Part shown: positions 6,178 through 12,553 of the stretch, in pieces
Position numbering within the stretch: position 1 is the stretch's first letter
Layout of the letters: every line of letters starts with the position of its first letter
Source: an uncultured Collinsella sp.
GTDB lineage: Bacteria; Actinomycetota; Coriobacteriia; Coriobacteriales; Coriobacteriaceae
DNA: 12,553 nucleotides
Direction of reading: 5' to 3'
NCBI GenBank assembly: GCA_934643435.1
Contig: CAKUCJ010000013.1
Span: 1-12,553, forward strand
Notes under the pieces: model-generated
Database searches by the model: none
The model's input: only the letters and a program-made list of their open reading frames with translations
Told to the model about the DNA's origin: nothing
Program-made: the position numbers and the translations under genes

Positions 6178-6263
6178 AAAGTTCAATTTATAGAACACGA
6201 ATTGAACCTTAGTTCAATTTAGGCAGCAGTATAGCGCGGCACATAGTACGAAAGTTCAATTTC
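6178..6263. promoter_or_regulatory. Array of four GTTCAATT operator-like boxes
   Basis: AAAGTTCAATTTA (6178-6190), the dyad AATTGAAC-CTTA-GTTCAATT (6200-6219) and AAAGTTCAATTTC (6251-6263) place four copies of one octamer within 86 bases directly upstream of the XRE-aminotransferase gene. A minus-strand -10, TATACT, is at 6233-6228, between the boxes, and the distal box overlaps the -35 region. The obvious candidate ligand is the XRE domain encoded by the gene itself, giving autoregulation. Binding is inferred. Confidence 0.65.
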
Positions 6264-6320
6264 ACAAAGAAATGCGCCAAGTTCCAAGATTTGCTCCAGA
6301 GCAGATAACAGTGTGCACCA

Positions 6321-7178
6321 TTAGAGATATTCGAGAAATCGAGTCGCCGCAAGCGAAACGTCGGCCGTGCGGTGTATGGCATTGATTTGCCGATGAGGAT
6401 GCCCCTCCAGCGGCCGGATAGCGACATCAAACTGACAGCGGCGCAAGATGAGTGCCGGAAGAACACTCACGCCCAATCCGTCCTCAACCATAGCCATGAT
6501 CGCATAGTCATCCCAGGTCGACAGCTTAGAGCGCACCGTCAATCCCGCCCGACGGAACAGCGGCGTAATCTCATCGTCGCTACCCCGTTCCAGCAGAATA
6601 AACTGCTCGTTGGCCAAATCGGCAAGAGAAACGGCCTTTGCGGCGGCAAGAGGAGAGCTTGCCGGCACCACGGCCATCAGCTCGTCTTGCACCAACTGCC
6701 GCGACGCCATGCCGGCGCCGCGGGGCTCGCGCGGGATAAAGCCCAGGTCGCAGCGGCCTTCCGCCACCCATTGCTCAATCTCGGAGTAATCACCCATCAG
6801 CAGCTCGTAATCGACATCCGGGTGATCGGTGCGAAACCGCGCGATGACCGGCGGCAGCACATGGGTCGCCACGCTCGAAAACGTACCGATGCAGACCTTG
6901 CCGCGCATGAGCCCGCGCATCTCGTCCACGCGTCGCTGCAGGCGGCCAAACTCCTCGCATAACGCCTCGACCGCCGGCATGATCTGCCGCCCGTCGGCAG
7001 AAAGCACCACGCCCTCGCGGCTGCGGTCGAGCACCTTAAAACCCCAGTCGGCCTCAAGGTCGCCCACCATACGGCTCACGCCCGACTGCGAATAGCTCAG
7101 GCGCTCAGCGGCGCGCGTAAAGCTACCGGCACGTACCGTCTCGAGCAGCACTTGCATCTTTTGGATATTGGTCTCCAC
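6321..7178 (-). CDS. LysR-family transcriptional regulator
   Basis: The 285-residue protein is a standard LysR-type regulator. Residues about 3-62 form the winged helix with the typical SFTRAAERLSYSQSGVSRMV, followed by the linker helix LCEEFGRLQRRVDEMRGLM. From about residue 90 comes the periplasmic-binding-like effector domain (VCIGTFSSVATHVLPPVI, CDLGFIPRE, GLGVSVLP). I prefer the GTG at 7178 because GGGGA lies six bases ahead and the HTH then begins at the usual distance from the start; an ATG at 7199 would add seven residues but has no SD. It is divergent from an EamA permease, which it probably controls. The effector is unknown. It lies 161 bases upstream of the XRE-aminotransferase gene on the same strand, with no clear terminator between. 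Confidence 0.92.
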   Translation of the reverse strand: METNIQKMQVLLETVRAGSFTRAAERLSYSQSGVSRMVGDLEADWGFKVLDRSREGVVLSADGRQIMPAVEALCEEFGRLQRRVDEMRGLMRGKVCIGTFSSVATHVLPPVIARFRTDHPDVDYELLMGDYSEIEQWVAEGRCDLGFIPREPRGAGMASRQLVQDELMAVVPASSPLAAAKAVSLADLANEQFILLERGSDDEITPLFRRAGLTVRSKLSTWDDYAIMAMVEDGLGVSVLPALILRRCQFDVAIRPLEGHPHRQINAIHRTADVSLAATRFLEYL

Positions 7179-7194
7179 GGCACGTCCCCGCCTT

Positions 7195-7231
7195 TGCATG
7201 AGTATTTGTCATGTCATCCATGCATTATATT
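7195..7231. promoter_or_regulatory. LysR-eamA divergent promoter and candidate LysR site
   Basis: A perfect -10, TATAAT, lies on the minus strand (7229-7224) for the LysR gene. TGCAT (7195-7199) and ATGCA (7220-7224) form an inverted repeat with a 20-base spacer overlapping it, with TTGTCA at 7206-7211 between the arms. On the plus strand TATAGC (7243-7248) could be the eamA -10, placing the dyad at an activator position. The motifs are visible, but the LysR assignment is inference. Confidence 0.45.
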
Positions 7232-7296
7232 CGCTTTTCTTCTATAGCCCGCTACCCCATAGTGAACATGCACGGATATAGAGGGGACGGCAGCGC

Positions 7297-8208
7297 ATGA
7301 ACAACGGATTGATTACATACCTGGCAGCATTACTGTTGTTTGGCTCTAACGGCATCATCGCCGCGGCCATCGCACTGCCAAGCTCCGATATCGTGCTCCT
7401 GCGCACGTTTTTGGGTGCGCTCTCGCTTGTTGTCATCCTTGTCATCACCCAGCGCCATAACTTGCAGGCGCCGTCTCGTCCCCGCGAAGCTGCGGCCCTT
7501 ATCCTCTCGGGAGCCGCGCTGGGTGCCAGCTGGATTTTCCTGTTCCGCGCCTACCAGACCATTGGCGTCGGCATCTCCTCGCTGCTGTATTACTGCGGCC
7601 CCATCATCGTTATGGCGCTCTCCCCGTTCATCTTTGGAGAAAAACTGACTGGCGGTAAAATCGCCGGCTTTGTCGCCGTTGCCTGCGGCGCTTTCCTCAT
7701 CGCAGCACAAGGCCTGGGCGGCAACATGCCCATCTCGGGCATCGTCTGCGGCATCGCCTCGGCCTTCTGCTACGCGCTGATGGTCATCGCCAGCAAGGGG
7801 GCGCCGCACATCGAGGGCCTCGAGAACTCCACGCTCCAGGTGAGCGCCGCCTTTGCGACCGCACTGATCCTCACGCTCATCACGCAAGGCGCCCCCTCGT
7901 TTTTCTCCTCCAGTATTGCCACCGACATCGACTGGCGCGCTGTCGCCATGCTCGGCGTCGTCAACACCGGGCTCGGCTGCCTGCTGTACTTTAGCGCTGT
8001 CGCCAAACTGCCCGTGCAGACCGTCGCCGTCGTCGGCTACCTCGAGCCGCTTTCGGCCGTCGTCTTCTCCGTCGTCCTTTTGGGCGAGGCCATGACGCCC
8101 ATCCGCCTGATGGGAGCCGCGCTGATCATCGGCGGCGCGATCTTCTGCGAGCTCGCCGGCAAACGCGCAAGTACCAAAGCCGGTATTGCCCAGGCAGCAC
8201 GCGCCTAA
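7297..8208 (+). CDS. EamA/DMT-superfamily permease
   Basis: This 303-residue inner-membrane protein has about ten hydrophobic helices in two repeats of five, the layout of the drug/metabolite transporter (EamA) family. The first repeat starts at LITYLAALLLFGSNGIIAAA and includes LLRTFLGALSLVVILVI and FLFRAYQTIGVGISSLLYY. The second starts near GIVCGIASAFCYALMVIASKG and ends with PLSAVVFSVVLLGEAMTP and LIIGGAIFCELAG. The last two motifs are typical of this family. GAGGGG lies ten bases before the ATG. Members export amino acids, metabolites or drugs; the substrate cannot be told from the sequence. The divergent LysR gene is the likely regulator. Confidence 0.92.
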   Translation: MNNGLITYLAALLLFGSNGIIAAAIALPSSDIVLLRTFLGALSLVVILVITQRHNLQAPSRPREAAALILSGAALGASWIFLFRAYQTIGVGISSLLYYCGPIIVMALSPFIFGEKLTGGKIAGFVAVACGAFLIAAQGLGGNMPISGIVCGIASAFCYALMVIASKGAPHIEGLENSTLQVSAAFATALILTLITQGAPSFFSSSIATDIDWRAVAMLGVVNTGLGCLLYFSAVAKLPVQTVAVVGYLEPLSAVVFSVVLLGEAMTPIRLMGAALIIGGAIFCELAGKRASTKAGIAQAARA

Positions 8209-8210
8209 CA

Positions 8211-8332
8211 GCCCCTCTTCATGTTTCAAAACAGGGGCGTGCCCGCGGTTATTACGTTGCAGCAAACCACACAGCGAATTCGCCCCTGTTTTGAAATGTC
8301 ACCCGCGCAGGCAGCTACTCCCCAGCTGGGGA
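8211..8332 (+). promoter_or_regulatory. Competing hairpins between eamA and kup
   Basis: GCCCCT (8211-8216) can pair with AGGGGC (8233-8238), but the latter also belongs to a 16-bp perfect inverted repeat, TTTCAAAACAGGGGCG (8224-8239) with CGCCCCTGTTTTGAAA (8281-8296). The two pairings exclude each other. A 14-bp palindrome, TCCCCAGCTGGGGA (8319-8332), followed by TTATTG comes next. It may end the eamA transcript, be an attenuator-like switch, or be a palindromic element. I see no known riboswitch consensus. Confidence 0.5.
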
Positions 8333-8369
8333 TTATTGTCTAAAGCATCCCGATGTGCCAAACTGCTCT

Positions 8370-8379
8370 TATATATAAA
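8370..8379 (+). promoter_or_regulatory. Candidate -10 region of kup
   Basis: TATATATAAA is a strong -10-like AT stretch about 55 bases ahead of the GTG start. No good -35 is found at 17 bases. This suggests that kup has its own promoter downstream of the hairpins. Confidence 0.4.
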
Positions 8380-8421
8380 GACGGCATAAAAGATTTCTGT
8401 CCTGCCAGAAATTAGATGTCT

Positions 8422-8428
8422 AAGGGAG
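8422..8428 (+). promoter_or_regulatory. Ribosome binding site deciding the kup GTG start
   Basis: AAGGGAG is five bases before GTG at 8434. The upstream in-frame ATG at 8416 has no SD and itself borders this site. Confidence 0.7.
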
Positions 8429-8433
8429 TCCAC

Positions 8434-10665
8434 GTGGCACACAACAAACTGGAGGCAAGCCTCCAAGACCAGCACAGTCAGGGCGGGCACGGAGCTATCC
8501 CGCTCTCCGCTGGTATGCTGCTCGTTACGCTCGGCGTCGTCTACGGCGACATCGGCACGAGTCCCATGTACACCATGAAATCAATCGTCGCCAATAACGG
8601 CGGCATCGGCACCGTCAGCGAGGACATGATCCTGGGCGCGCTTTCGCTCGTCATCTGGACCATGACGCTCGTGACCACGGTCAAGTACGTGCTGATCGCC
8701 ATGAAGGCCGACAACCACAACGAAGGCGGTATCTTCGCCCTGTTCAGCCTGGTGCGCAAGGTGGCGCCGTGGCTGATTCTGCCCGCCATGATCGGCGGCG
8801 CGGCATTGCTCGCCGACGGCATCCTCACCCCCGCCGTCACCGTTACTACGGCTATCGAGGGCCTGCGCACCATTGAGTGGGGCCATGCGCTGCTGGGCGA
8901 TGGTCAGACCAATGTGATTATCATCACCATCATCATTATCTGCGGCCTGTTTGCCATGCAGCGCGCCGGCACCTCGTCGATCGGCAAGCTGTTCGGCCCG
9001 CTCATGACGCTCTGGTTCCTGTTCCTGGCGGGCGCCGGCCTGTTCAACATGCTCGGCAACCTGTCCATCCTGCGCGCGCTCAACCCCATCCGCGGCATCA
9101 TGTTCCTGTTCTCGCCCATCAACCACTCGGGCATCATGGTGCTCGGCTTCGTCTTTCTGTCGACGACCGGCGCCGAGGCGCTCTATTCGGACATGGGCCA
9201 CGTGGGCAAGGCCAACATCTACGCATCCTGGCCGTTCGTAAAGGCAGCACTCATCCTCAACTATCTGGGCCAGGGCGCTTGGCTGCTCGCCAACAACTCC
9301 AACCCCCAGATGCTCGCGATGGATATCGTCAACCCGTTCTACATGATGCTTCCCGAGCCCCTGCGCCCCTTTGCCATCGTGCTTTCGGCCGTCGCAGCCA
9401 TCATCGCCTCGCAGGCACTCATCACTGGATCGTTCTCGCTGGTATCCGAAGCAACGCGCCTCAACCTTATGCCGCATCTGCGCATCCACTACCCCAGCGA
9501 CACCAAGGGCCAGCTCTATATTCCGCTCGTCAACAACATCATGTGGATCGGCTGCATCTTCATCGTGTTGCTGTTCCAAAACTCCGAGCGCATGGAGAGC
9601 GCCTACGGCCTCGCCATTACCGTGACCATGCTCATGACCACGACGCTTTTGACGAGCTACATCGCCGGCATCATGAAGCACAAGCTGGGCGCCTGCGTCT
9701 TCGCCCTGCTCTTTGGCGCCATCGAGCTTTGCTTCTTTGCTTCGTGCCTCACCATGTTCTTTGACGGCGGCTACGTCATGATCTTCCTGGCCGCGCTGCT
9801 GTTCGGCCTCATGTACGTGTGGCGCCGCGGCACCGCCATCGAGCGCACGCAGACGATCCTGCTGCCCGTCTCCAAGTACATCGACCAGCTCAACCGCCTG
9901 CGCAACGACGAGACGTATCCCGTGCTCGCCGACAACCTGGTGTTCCTCACCAACAGCCCCGACCCGCTCACGCTCGACCGCGATGTGCTCTATTCCATCT
10001 TGGACAAGCACCCCAAGCGCGCCAAGGCATATTGGTTCATCAACGTGCACGTTACCGACGAGCCCTATACGCACGAGTATTCCGTCGAGACCTTTGGCAC
10101 GGACTTCCTGTTCCGCGTGCGCCTGGACCTGGGCTTTAAGGTCAACCAGCGCGTCAACGCCTATCTGCGCCAGATCGTCGGCGACCTGATGGCTTCGGGT
10201 GAGCTGCCGCCGCAGCACCACACCTACTCTATCTACGAGACGCGCGGCAACGTGGGCGACTTCCGTTTTTGCATGCTGCGCAAGATGCTCGCCCCCGAGA
10301 CGGACATCAACCGCAACGACCACCGCGTCATGGCCATCAAGTACGCCGTCCGTCGCGCCTGCGGAAGCCCAGCACGTTGGTATGGCCTTGAGAACTCGGC
10401 CATCATCATCGAGTACGTGCCGCTGTTTGCCCGCATGCGTCCGGCCGTCAAGCTGGTGCGCACCCAGGTGCCGCTCGAGGTTCAGGTCGAGGAGGCCGAG
10501 GAAATGGAAGTCGACATCTTCTCGGACGACCTGGTCAACGGCAACGAAGCCGGCAAGAACATGAACGTCGACCCCACCGAGCAGCTCGAAAGCGTCGCCG
10601 ATACGCCCGAGCAGCAACAACTCGACGGCCTCGAGAGCGCCCAGCTCAACGACGCCAACTTCTAG
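8434..10665 (+). CDS. kup: Kup-family potassium uptake permease
   Basis: The 743-residue integral membrane protein is a KUP/HAK/KT potassium transporter, importing K+ with protons. The family signature GVVYGDIGTSPMYTMKSI (residues 34-51) contains Asp39, equivalent to the coupling Asp23 of E. coli Kup. Helices follow through KADNHNEGGIFALFSLVRK, IGGAALLADGILTPAVTV and FVFLSTTGAEALYSDMGHVG to about residue 465. A cytoplasmic domain then runs from about 467 to 675, with VFLTNSPDPL and YWFINVHVTDEPYTHEY. The last 65 residues are an acidic, Gln-rich tail (VEEAEEMEVDIFSDDL onward). E. coli Kup is 622 residues, so the extra length comes from the N-terminal 25 residues and this tail. A terminator lies at 10686-10724. 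Confidence 0.96.
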   Translation: MAHNKLEASLQDQHSQGGHGAIPLSAGMLLVTLGVVYGDIGTSPMYTMKSIVANNGGIGTVSEDMILGALSLVIWTMTLVTTVKYVLIAMKADNHNEGGIFALFSLVRKVAPWLILPAMIGGAALLADGILTPAVTVTTAIEGLRTIEWGHALLGDGQTNVIIITIIIICGLFAMQRAGTSSIGKLFGPLMTLWFLFLAGAGLFNMLGNLSILRALNPIRGIMFLFSPINHSGIMVLGFVFLSTTGAEALYSDMGHVGKANIYASWPFVKAALILNYLGQGAWLLANNSNPQMLAMDIVNPFYMMLPEPLRPFAIVLSAVAAIIASQALITGSFSLVSEATRLNLMPHLRIHYPSDTKGQLYIPLVNNIMWIGCIFIVLLFQNSERMESAYGLAITVTMLMTTTLLTSYIAGIMKHKLGACVFALLFGAIELCFFASCLTMFFDGGYVMIFLAALLFGLMYVWRRGTAIERTQTILLPVSKYIDQLNRLRNDETYPVLADNLVFLTNSPDPLTLDRDVLYSILDKHPKRAKAYWFINVHVTDEPYTHEYSVETFGTDFLFRVRLDLGFKVNQRVNAYLRQIVGDLMASGELPPQHHTYSIYETRGNVGDFRFCMLRKMLAPETDINRNDHRVMAIKYAVRRACGSPARWYGLENSAIIIEYVPLFARMRPAVKLVRTQVPLEVQVEEAEEMEVDIFSDDLVNGNEAGKNMNVDPTEQLESVADTPEQQQLDGLESAQLNDANF

Positions 10666-10685
10666 CGCCGTCACGCATCGACGAC

Positions 10686-10724
10686 AGCGGCCCTGTACCT
10701 CGCGAGAGATGCAGGGCCGCTTTG
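10686..10724 (+). terminator. Terminator of kup
   Basis: AGCGGCCCTG (10686-10695) pairs perfectly with CAGGGCCGCT (10712-10721), with a 16-base loop containing the palindrome CTCGCGAG. TTTGTATT follows. The minus side is not U-rich, so it mainly serves kup. Confidence 0.85.
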
Positions 10725-10744
10725 TATTGCAGTAAAGCTATCGG

Positions 10745-11710
10745 CTACGAACGACGCGGTTCGGGAACCACGAGCCTATCGGGGCTCGCGCCTTCGGCAT
10801 CCATTAGGCTCACGTAGCGAATCGACGGGTCCTCGTACGTTGAGTAATAGTAATTGCCCGTTCGCGCGCTAAAGCAGCCGGTGTAAATGGTCTTCTCGAA
10901 CTTGCCGTCACCCATCTTGGACGCGCCCTCGATCATCGCCACGCCCTCGAGCGAGCGGAACATGCGGAGGACGTTTTCGGCCTCGCTCTCCTTTTGCGGG
11001 TAATTGGCGTTAAGATATGCCGCCTTTACAAAGCGACTCGGTGAATAGCAGTCGCCCGGAATGCCACGCATGCCGGCGCCGGCGCCATAGGGCTTGAGCT
11101 CGGCGGCGCGCCATGTCGCCGTCTGCGGAAAATCACTTGTGGCGGTGATATAGGTGCGCAGATTTTCCATGTGCCACGGGAAGGTCGGCTGGTTGGCAAG
11201 GGTATCGACCGGATCGTCATACACATGCAGGCCGTCAGCCAACATCTCGACCACAATGCTGCGCTGGTCGTCGCCGATAATCCAGTGGAGCAGCGATACG
11301 CCCAGCCCCTCGCCTGCGGACTTAGCGACGATCGCTGTGTTGCGCAGCGCGGCCTCGACCTCATCGACCGTCGAGAACGTCGATGCCACCCATAGGGGAA
11401 ACTCGTAGGCCGCGATATTGGTCTTGCCCTCGACAGGGGCCTCGGCATACTCGGCGTAGCCGGGAAAGTTAAGGCCCGCCACGGCCAGTCCCGCATCGTT
11501 ACCGCAGTCGAAATACATGGGGTAGTTCTTGTAGTCGATGCACATGCCAATCACCGCATGCGCAGCCGTCGCATCGTCGATAAACGAATACGGAATATGG
11601 AACCCGCGCGGCATAACGCGGACCTGCTGGCCATAGCCAAAGCTCCAGTCGAGGTTGCGACCCAAATACATATGGCCGGAATTATCGGTAAATCGAATGC
11701 TCGTGCACAT
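10745..11710 (-). CDS. bsh: Choloylglycine (bile salt) hydrolase
   Basis: The 321-residue Ntn hydrolase cleaves the amide bond of glycine- or taurine-conjugated bile salts in the cytoplasm. After Met removal Cys2 is the nucleophile, and the other expected active-site residues are all present: Arg18 and Asp21 in LGRNLDWS, Asn81 in GLNFPG, Asn173 in ANQPTF, and Arg226 in SPSRFVKA. Asn81 rather than the Tyr of penicillin V acylases favours bile salt hydrolase. Length is normal for the family. There is no signal peptide, as expected. AGGAGG precedes the ATG by four bases. It is convergent with kup and shows no partner gene. The presence of this enzyme points to a gut habitat. Substrate preference cannot be read from the sequence. 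Confidence 0.95.
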   Translation of the reverse strand: MCTSIRFTDNSGHMYLGRNLDWSFGYGQQVRVMPRGFHIPYSFIDDATAAHAVIGMCIDYKNYPMYFDCGNDAGLAVAGLNFPGYAEYAEAPVEGKTNIAAYEFPLWVASTFSTVDEVEAALRNTAIVAKSAGEGLGVSLLHWIIGDDQRSIVVEMLADGLHVYDDPVDTLANQPTFPWHMENLRTYITATSDFPQTATWRAAELKPYGAGAGMRGIPGDCYSPSRFVKAAYLNANYPQKESEAENVLRMFRSLEGVAMIEGASKMGDGKFEKTIYTGCFSARTGNYYYSTYEDPSIRYVSLMDAEGASPDRLVVPEPRRS

Positions 11711-11777
11711 AGCGCCTCCTAGCTAAACGTTCTTGCTAGGTTCATTGTCACCAAACAAAGAGGCGCTAAACAACAAA

Positions 11778-11809
11778 GCCCGGACATGACAACAATGTCA
11801 TGTCCGGGC
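11778..11809 (-). terminator. Terminator downstream of the second deformylase-like gene
   Basis: GCCCGGACATGACA (11778-11791) and its exact complement (11796-11809) form a 14-bp stem with an ACAA loop (TTGT on the minus strand). On the minus strand TTTGTTGTTT follows. It separates the deformylase-like gene from bsh, so the two are probably not one operon. Confidence 0.85.
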
Positions 11810-11855
11810 CAAAAGGCACCGGTTTGATCCCCGACCGGATCGCTCGACCAGAAAT

Positions 11856-11872
11856 AACCGAACAGGTCGGTT
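11856..11872. repeat. Short inverted repeat
   Basis: AACCGA-ACAGG-TCGGTT is a 6-bp perfect dyad immediately left of, and touching, the large palindrome that starts at 11869. It could be a hairpin or a protein site; nothing more can be said. Confidence 0.4.
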
Positions 11873-11978
11873 TAAAGTGTCGAGGTGCCGCAGATTGACG
11901 TGAAAGAGGAGCGCAGCGTACTAATAGTACGTAAGCGACGATTGAACGCCAAGGTGCGGTGCATCGGCGCTTTAAACC
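11869..11978. repeat. Imperfect palindrome of about 110 bases overlapping the deformylase-like stop codon
   Basis: The outer arms are GGTTTAAAG (11869-11877) and CTTTAAACC (11970-11978). Inner matching blocks include GTGCCGCA against TGCGGTGC, TTGACGT against ACGCCAA, and the centre CGTACTA-A-TAGTACG (11917-11931). The arms differ by about one base in length and at scattered positions, some G-U compatible. The right arm contains the stop of the minus-strand gene at 11972. It may be an extended 3' RNA hairpin or a palindromic mobile element. Confidence 0.65.
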
Positions 11979-12394
11979 AACTTTCCAAGACAGTGGTCGA
12001 TCATGTGTTGGATGATCTCGGCCGTCCAGTCGGTGAACTCGCGGTTCTTCGTGACGAGCTTGTCGCCTGCAAGTTCCTGGTAGCTAATCTTCGCCTTGGC
12101 ATAGCGCGTGACCTTGGACTCTTCCTCGCGGGACAGGCAATCTTCCGTGGTCTTGAAAGCGCCGAGCGCGCGGATCATCTTCGCGTTGAACATGACGTGC
12201 GGCTTGTCGTCGGCATCGAGGTAGACGAAGGCGGCCTTTGTCACGCCGAGCTGGTTGGCGTGTAGGCAGGCGACGTTCTCGAGCGACTCGAGCGTGTCGG
12301 TGAGGTCGGCGGCGAGCGCTGCGGCTTCTTCGGTGGTGACGGCATCGCAAGGCTGCGACAAGACGGCTTCGTCTTTCACCAGGTCTTTGATCAT
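11972..12394 (-). CDS. Peptide deformylase-like protein with altered catalytic motif
   Basis: This 140-residue protein is a paralogue of the deformylase at 4124-4534, with the same early end after motif III and a shared TAEIIQH-IDHC block. Motif I is CLHANQLG (43-50; the Gln is kept but GLAA is changed to CLHA). Motif II is EDCLS (84-88) with ligand Cys86 kept and Gly changed to Asp. Motif III is HMIDH (130-134): both His ligands remain, but the catalytic Glu is Met131. Metal binding may persist, but hydrolysis by the usual mechanism is unlikely. The start is set by GGAGGA seven bases before ATG at 12394; an upstream in-frame ATG at 12436 lacks support. A -10, TACAAT, lies at 12462-12457. Confidence 0.85.
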   Translation of the reverse strand: MIKDLVKDEAVLSQPCDAVTTEEAAALAADLTDTLESLENVACLHANQLGVTKAAFVYLDADDKPHVMFNAKMIRALGAFKTTEDCLSREEESKVTRYAKAKISYQELAGDKLVTKNREFTDWTAEIIQHMIDHCLGKLV

Positions 12395-12401
12395 GAGGGT
12401 A

Positions 12402-12407
12402 TCCTCC
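12402..12407 (-). promoter_or_regulatory. Ribosome binding site deciding the start of the deformylase-like gene
   Basis: GGAGGA on the minus strand precedes ATG (12394) by seven bases and rules in favour of the shorter 140-residue product. Confidence 0.75.
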
Positions 12408-12456
12408 CATAGGTTGCGAACAAAGCACGCCCGCAAGTTGGGCGCTCATATTTGAA

Positions 12457-12462
12457 ATTGTA
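12457..12462 (-). promoter_or_regulatory. Candidate -10 of the deformylase-like gene
   Basis: TACAAT on the minus strand matches five of six -10 positions, about 60 bases upstream of the start. No clear -35 is seen. A GCCC-N8-GGGC stem lies in the leader (12429-12444). Confidence 0.4.
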
Positions 12463-12553
12463 CCACGGAAGGAAAGACTCGCCCTCGCTGTGCCCCGCGC
12501 AGAGCCAGGACAACGGCTTCGACGGGTGACTCATGTTCGGGGAGCCGCTATTC

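Noticed and set aside
7330..8265. A 311-codon minus-strand frame opposite the EamA permease
   Set aside because: The translation is low-complexity and charged, as expected for the antisense of a membrane protein.
8224..8296. A miniature transposon bounded by 16-bp terminal inverted repeats
   Set aside because: The total is only 73 bases, I see no target-site duplication, and a hairpin explains it equally well.
8209..8415. A c-di-AMP (ydaO) riboswitch ahead of kup
   Set aside because: The conserved ydaO sequence blocks and pseudoknot arms are not visible; only simple inverted repeats are present.
8581..10674. A 697-codon open frame on the minus strand opposite kup
   Set aside because: It is the antisense of a clear Kup gene. 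Its composition (His, Asp, Gly, Val rich) and lack of motifs are typical of shadows in GC-rich DNA.
12391..12553. A minus-strand frame open from the right edge whose TGA overlaps the ATG of the deformylase-like gene
   Set aside because: The ATGA overlap is suggestive of coupling, but the 54 visible codons show no motif and a -10 and leader hairpin for the next gene lie inside it. More upstream sequence would be needed to revive it.

Overview
The window is a compact, GC-rich bacterial segment. Gene density, strong Shine-Dalgarno sites, GTG starts, a bile salt hydrolase gene and several Coriobacteriia-like proteins suggest a gut actinobacterium of the Collinsella type. That assignment is inferred from protein character and was not checked by any search. 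There are ten protein genes (one cut by the left edge), no rRNA, tRNA or CRISPR, and no intact insertion sequence.

Layout. At 1-1029 (minus, partial) lies a MocR/PdxR regulator, divergent from pdxS and pdxT (1175-2673), which encode the PLP synthase complex. A 327-base gap (2674-3000) is packed with inverted repeats and a bidirectional terminator. At 3001-3912 (minus) an acidic N-terminus and a MarR-like winged helix are joined to an RGG-rich tail. At 4124-4534 (plus) is a short peptide deformylase, convergent with 4639-6159 (minus), an XRE-type helix-turn-helix fused to an AlaA-like aminotransferase. Upstream of the fusion are four GTTCAATT operator-like boxes. A LysR regulator (6321-7178, minus) is divergent from an EamA permease (7297-8208). 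A Kup potassium transporter (8434-10665) follows a leader with competing hairpins. A bile salt hydrolase (10745-11710, minus) and a second deformylase-like gene (11972-12394, minus) with an altered HExxH motif close the window, separated by a perfect terminator hairpin and an imperfect palindrome of about 110 bases.

How it fits together. Vitamin B6 runs through the left half: PdxR senses PLP and drives pdxST, and both PdxR and the XRE-AlaA protein join a DNA-binding domain to a PLP aminotransferase fold. The most interesting locus is the XRE-AlaA gene. The fusion junction contains an internal Shine-Dalgarno site and ATG, at which a 405-residue stand-alone aminotransferase could start. Together with the operator array this suggests a self-regulating enzyme with two possible translation products. 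The other items most worth following are the winged-helix/RGG protein, the deformylase-like protein lacking the catalytic Glu, and the intergenic palindromes.
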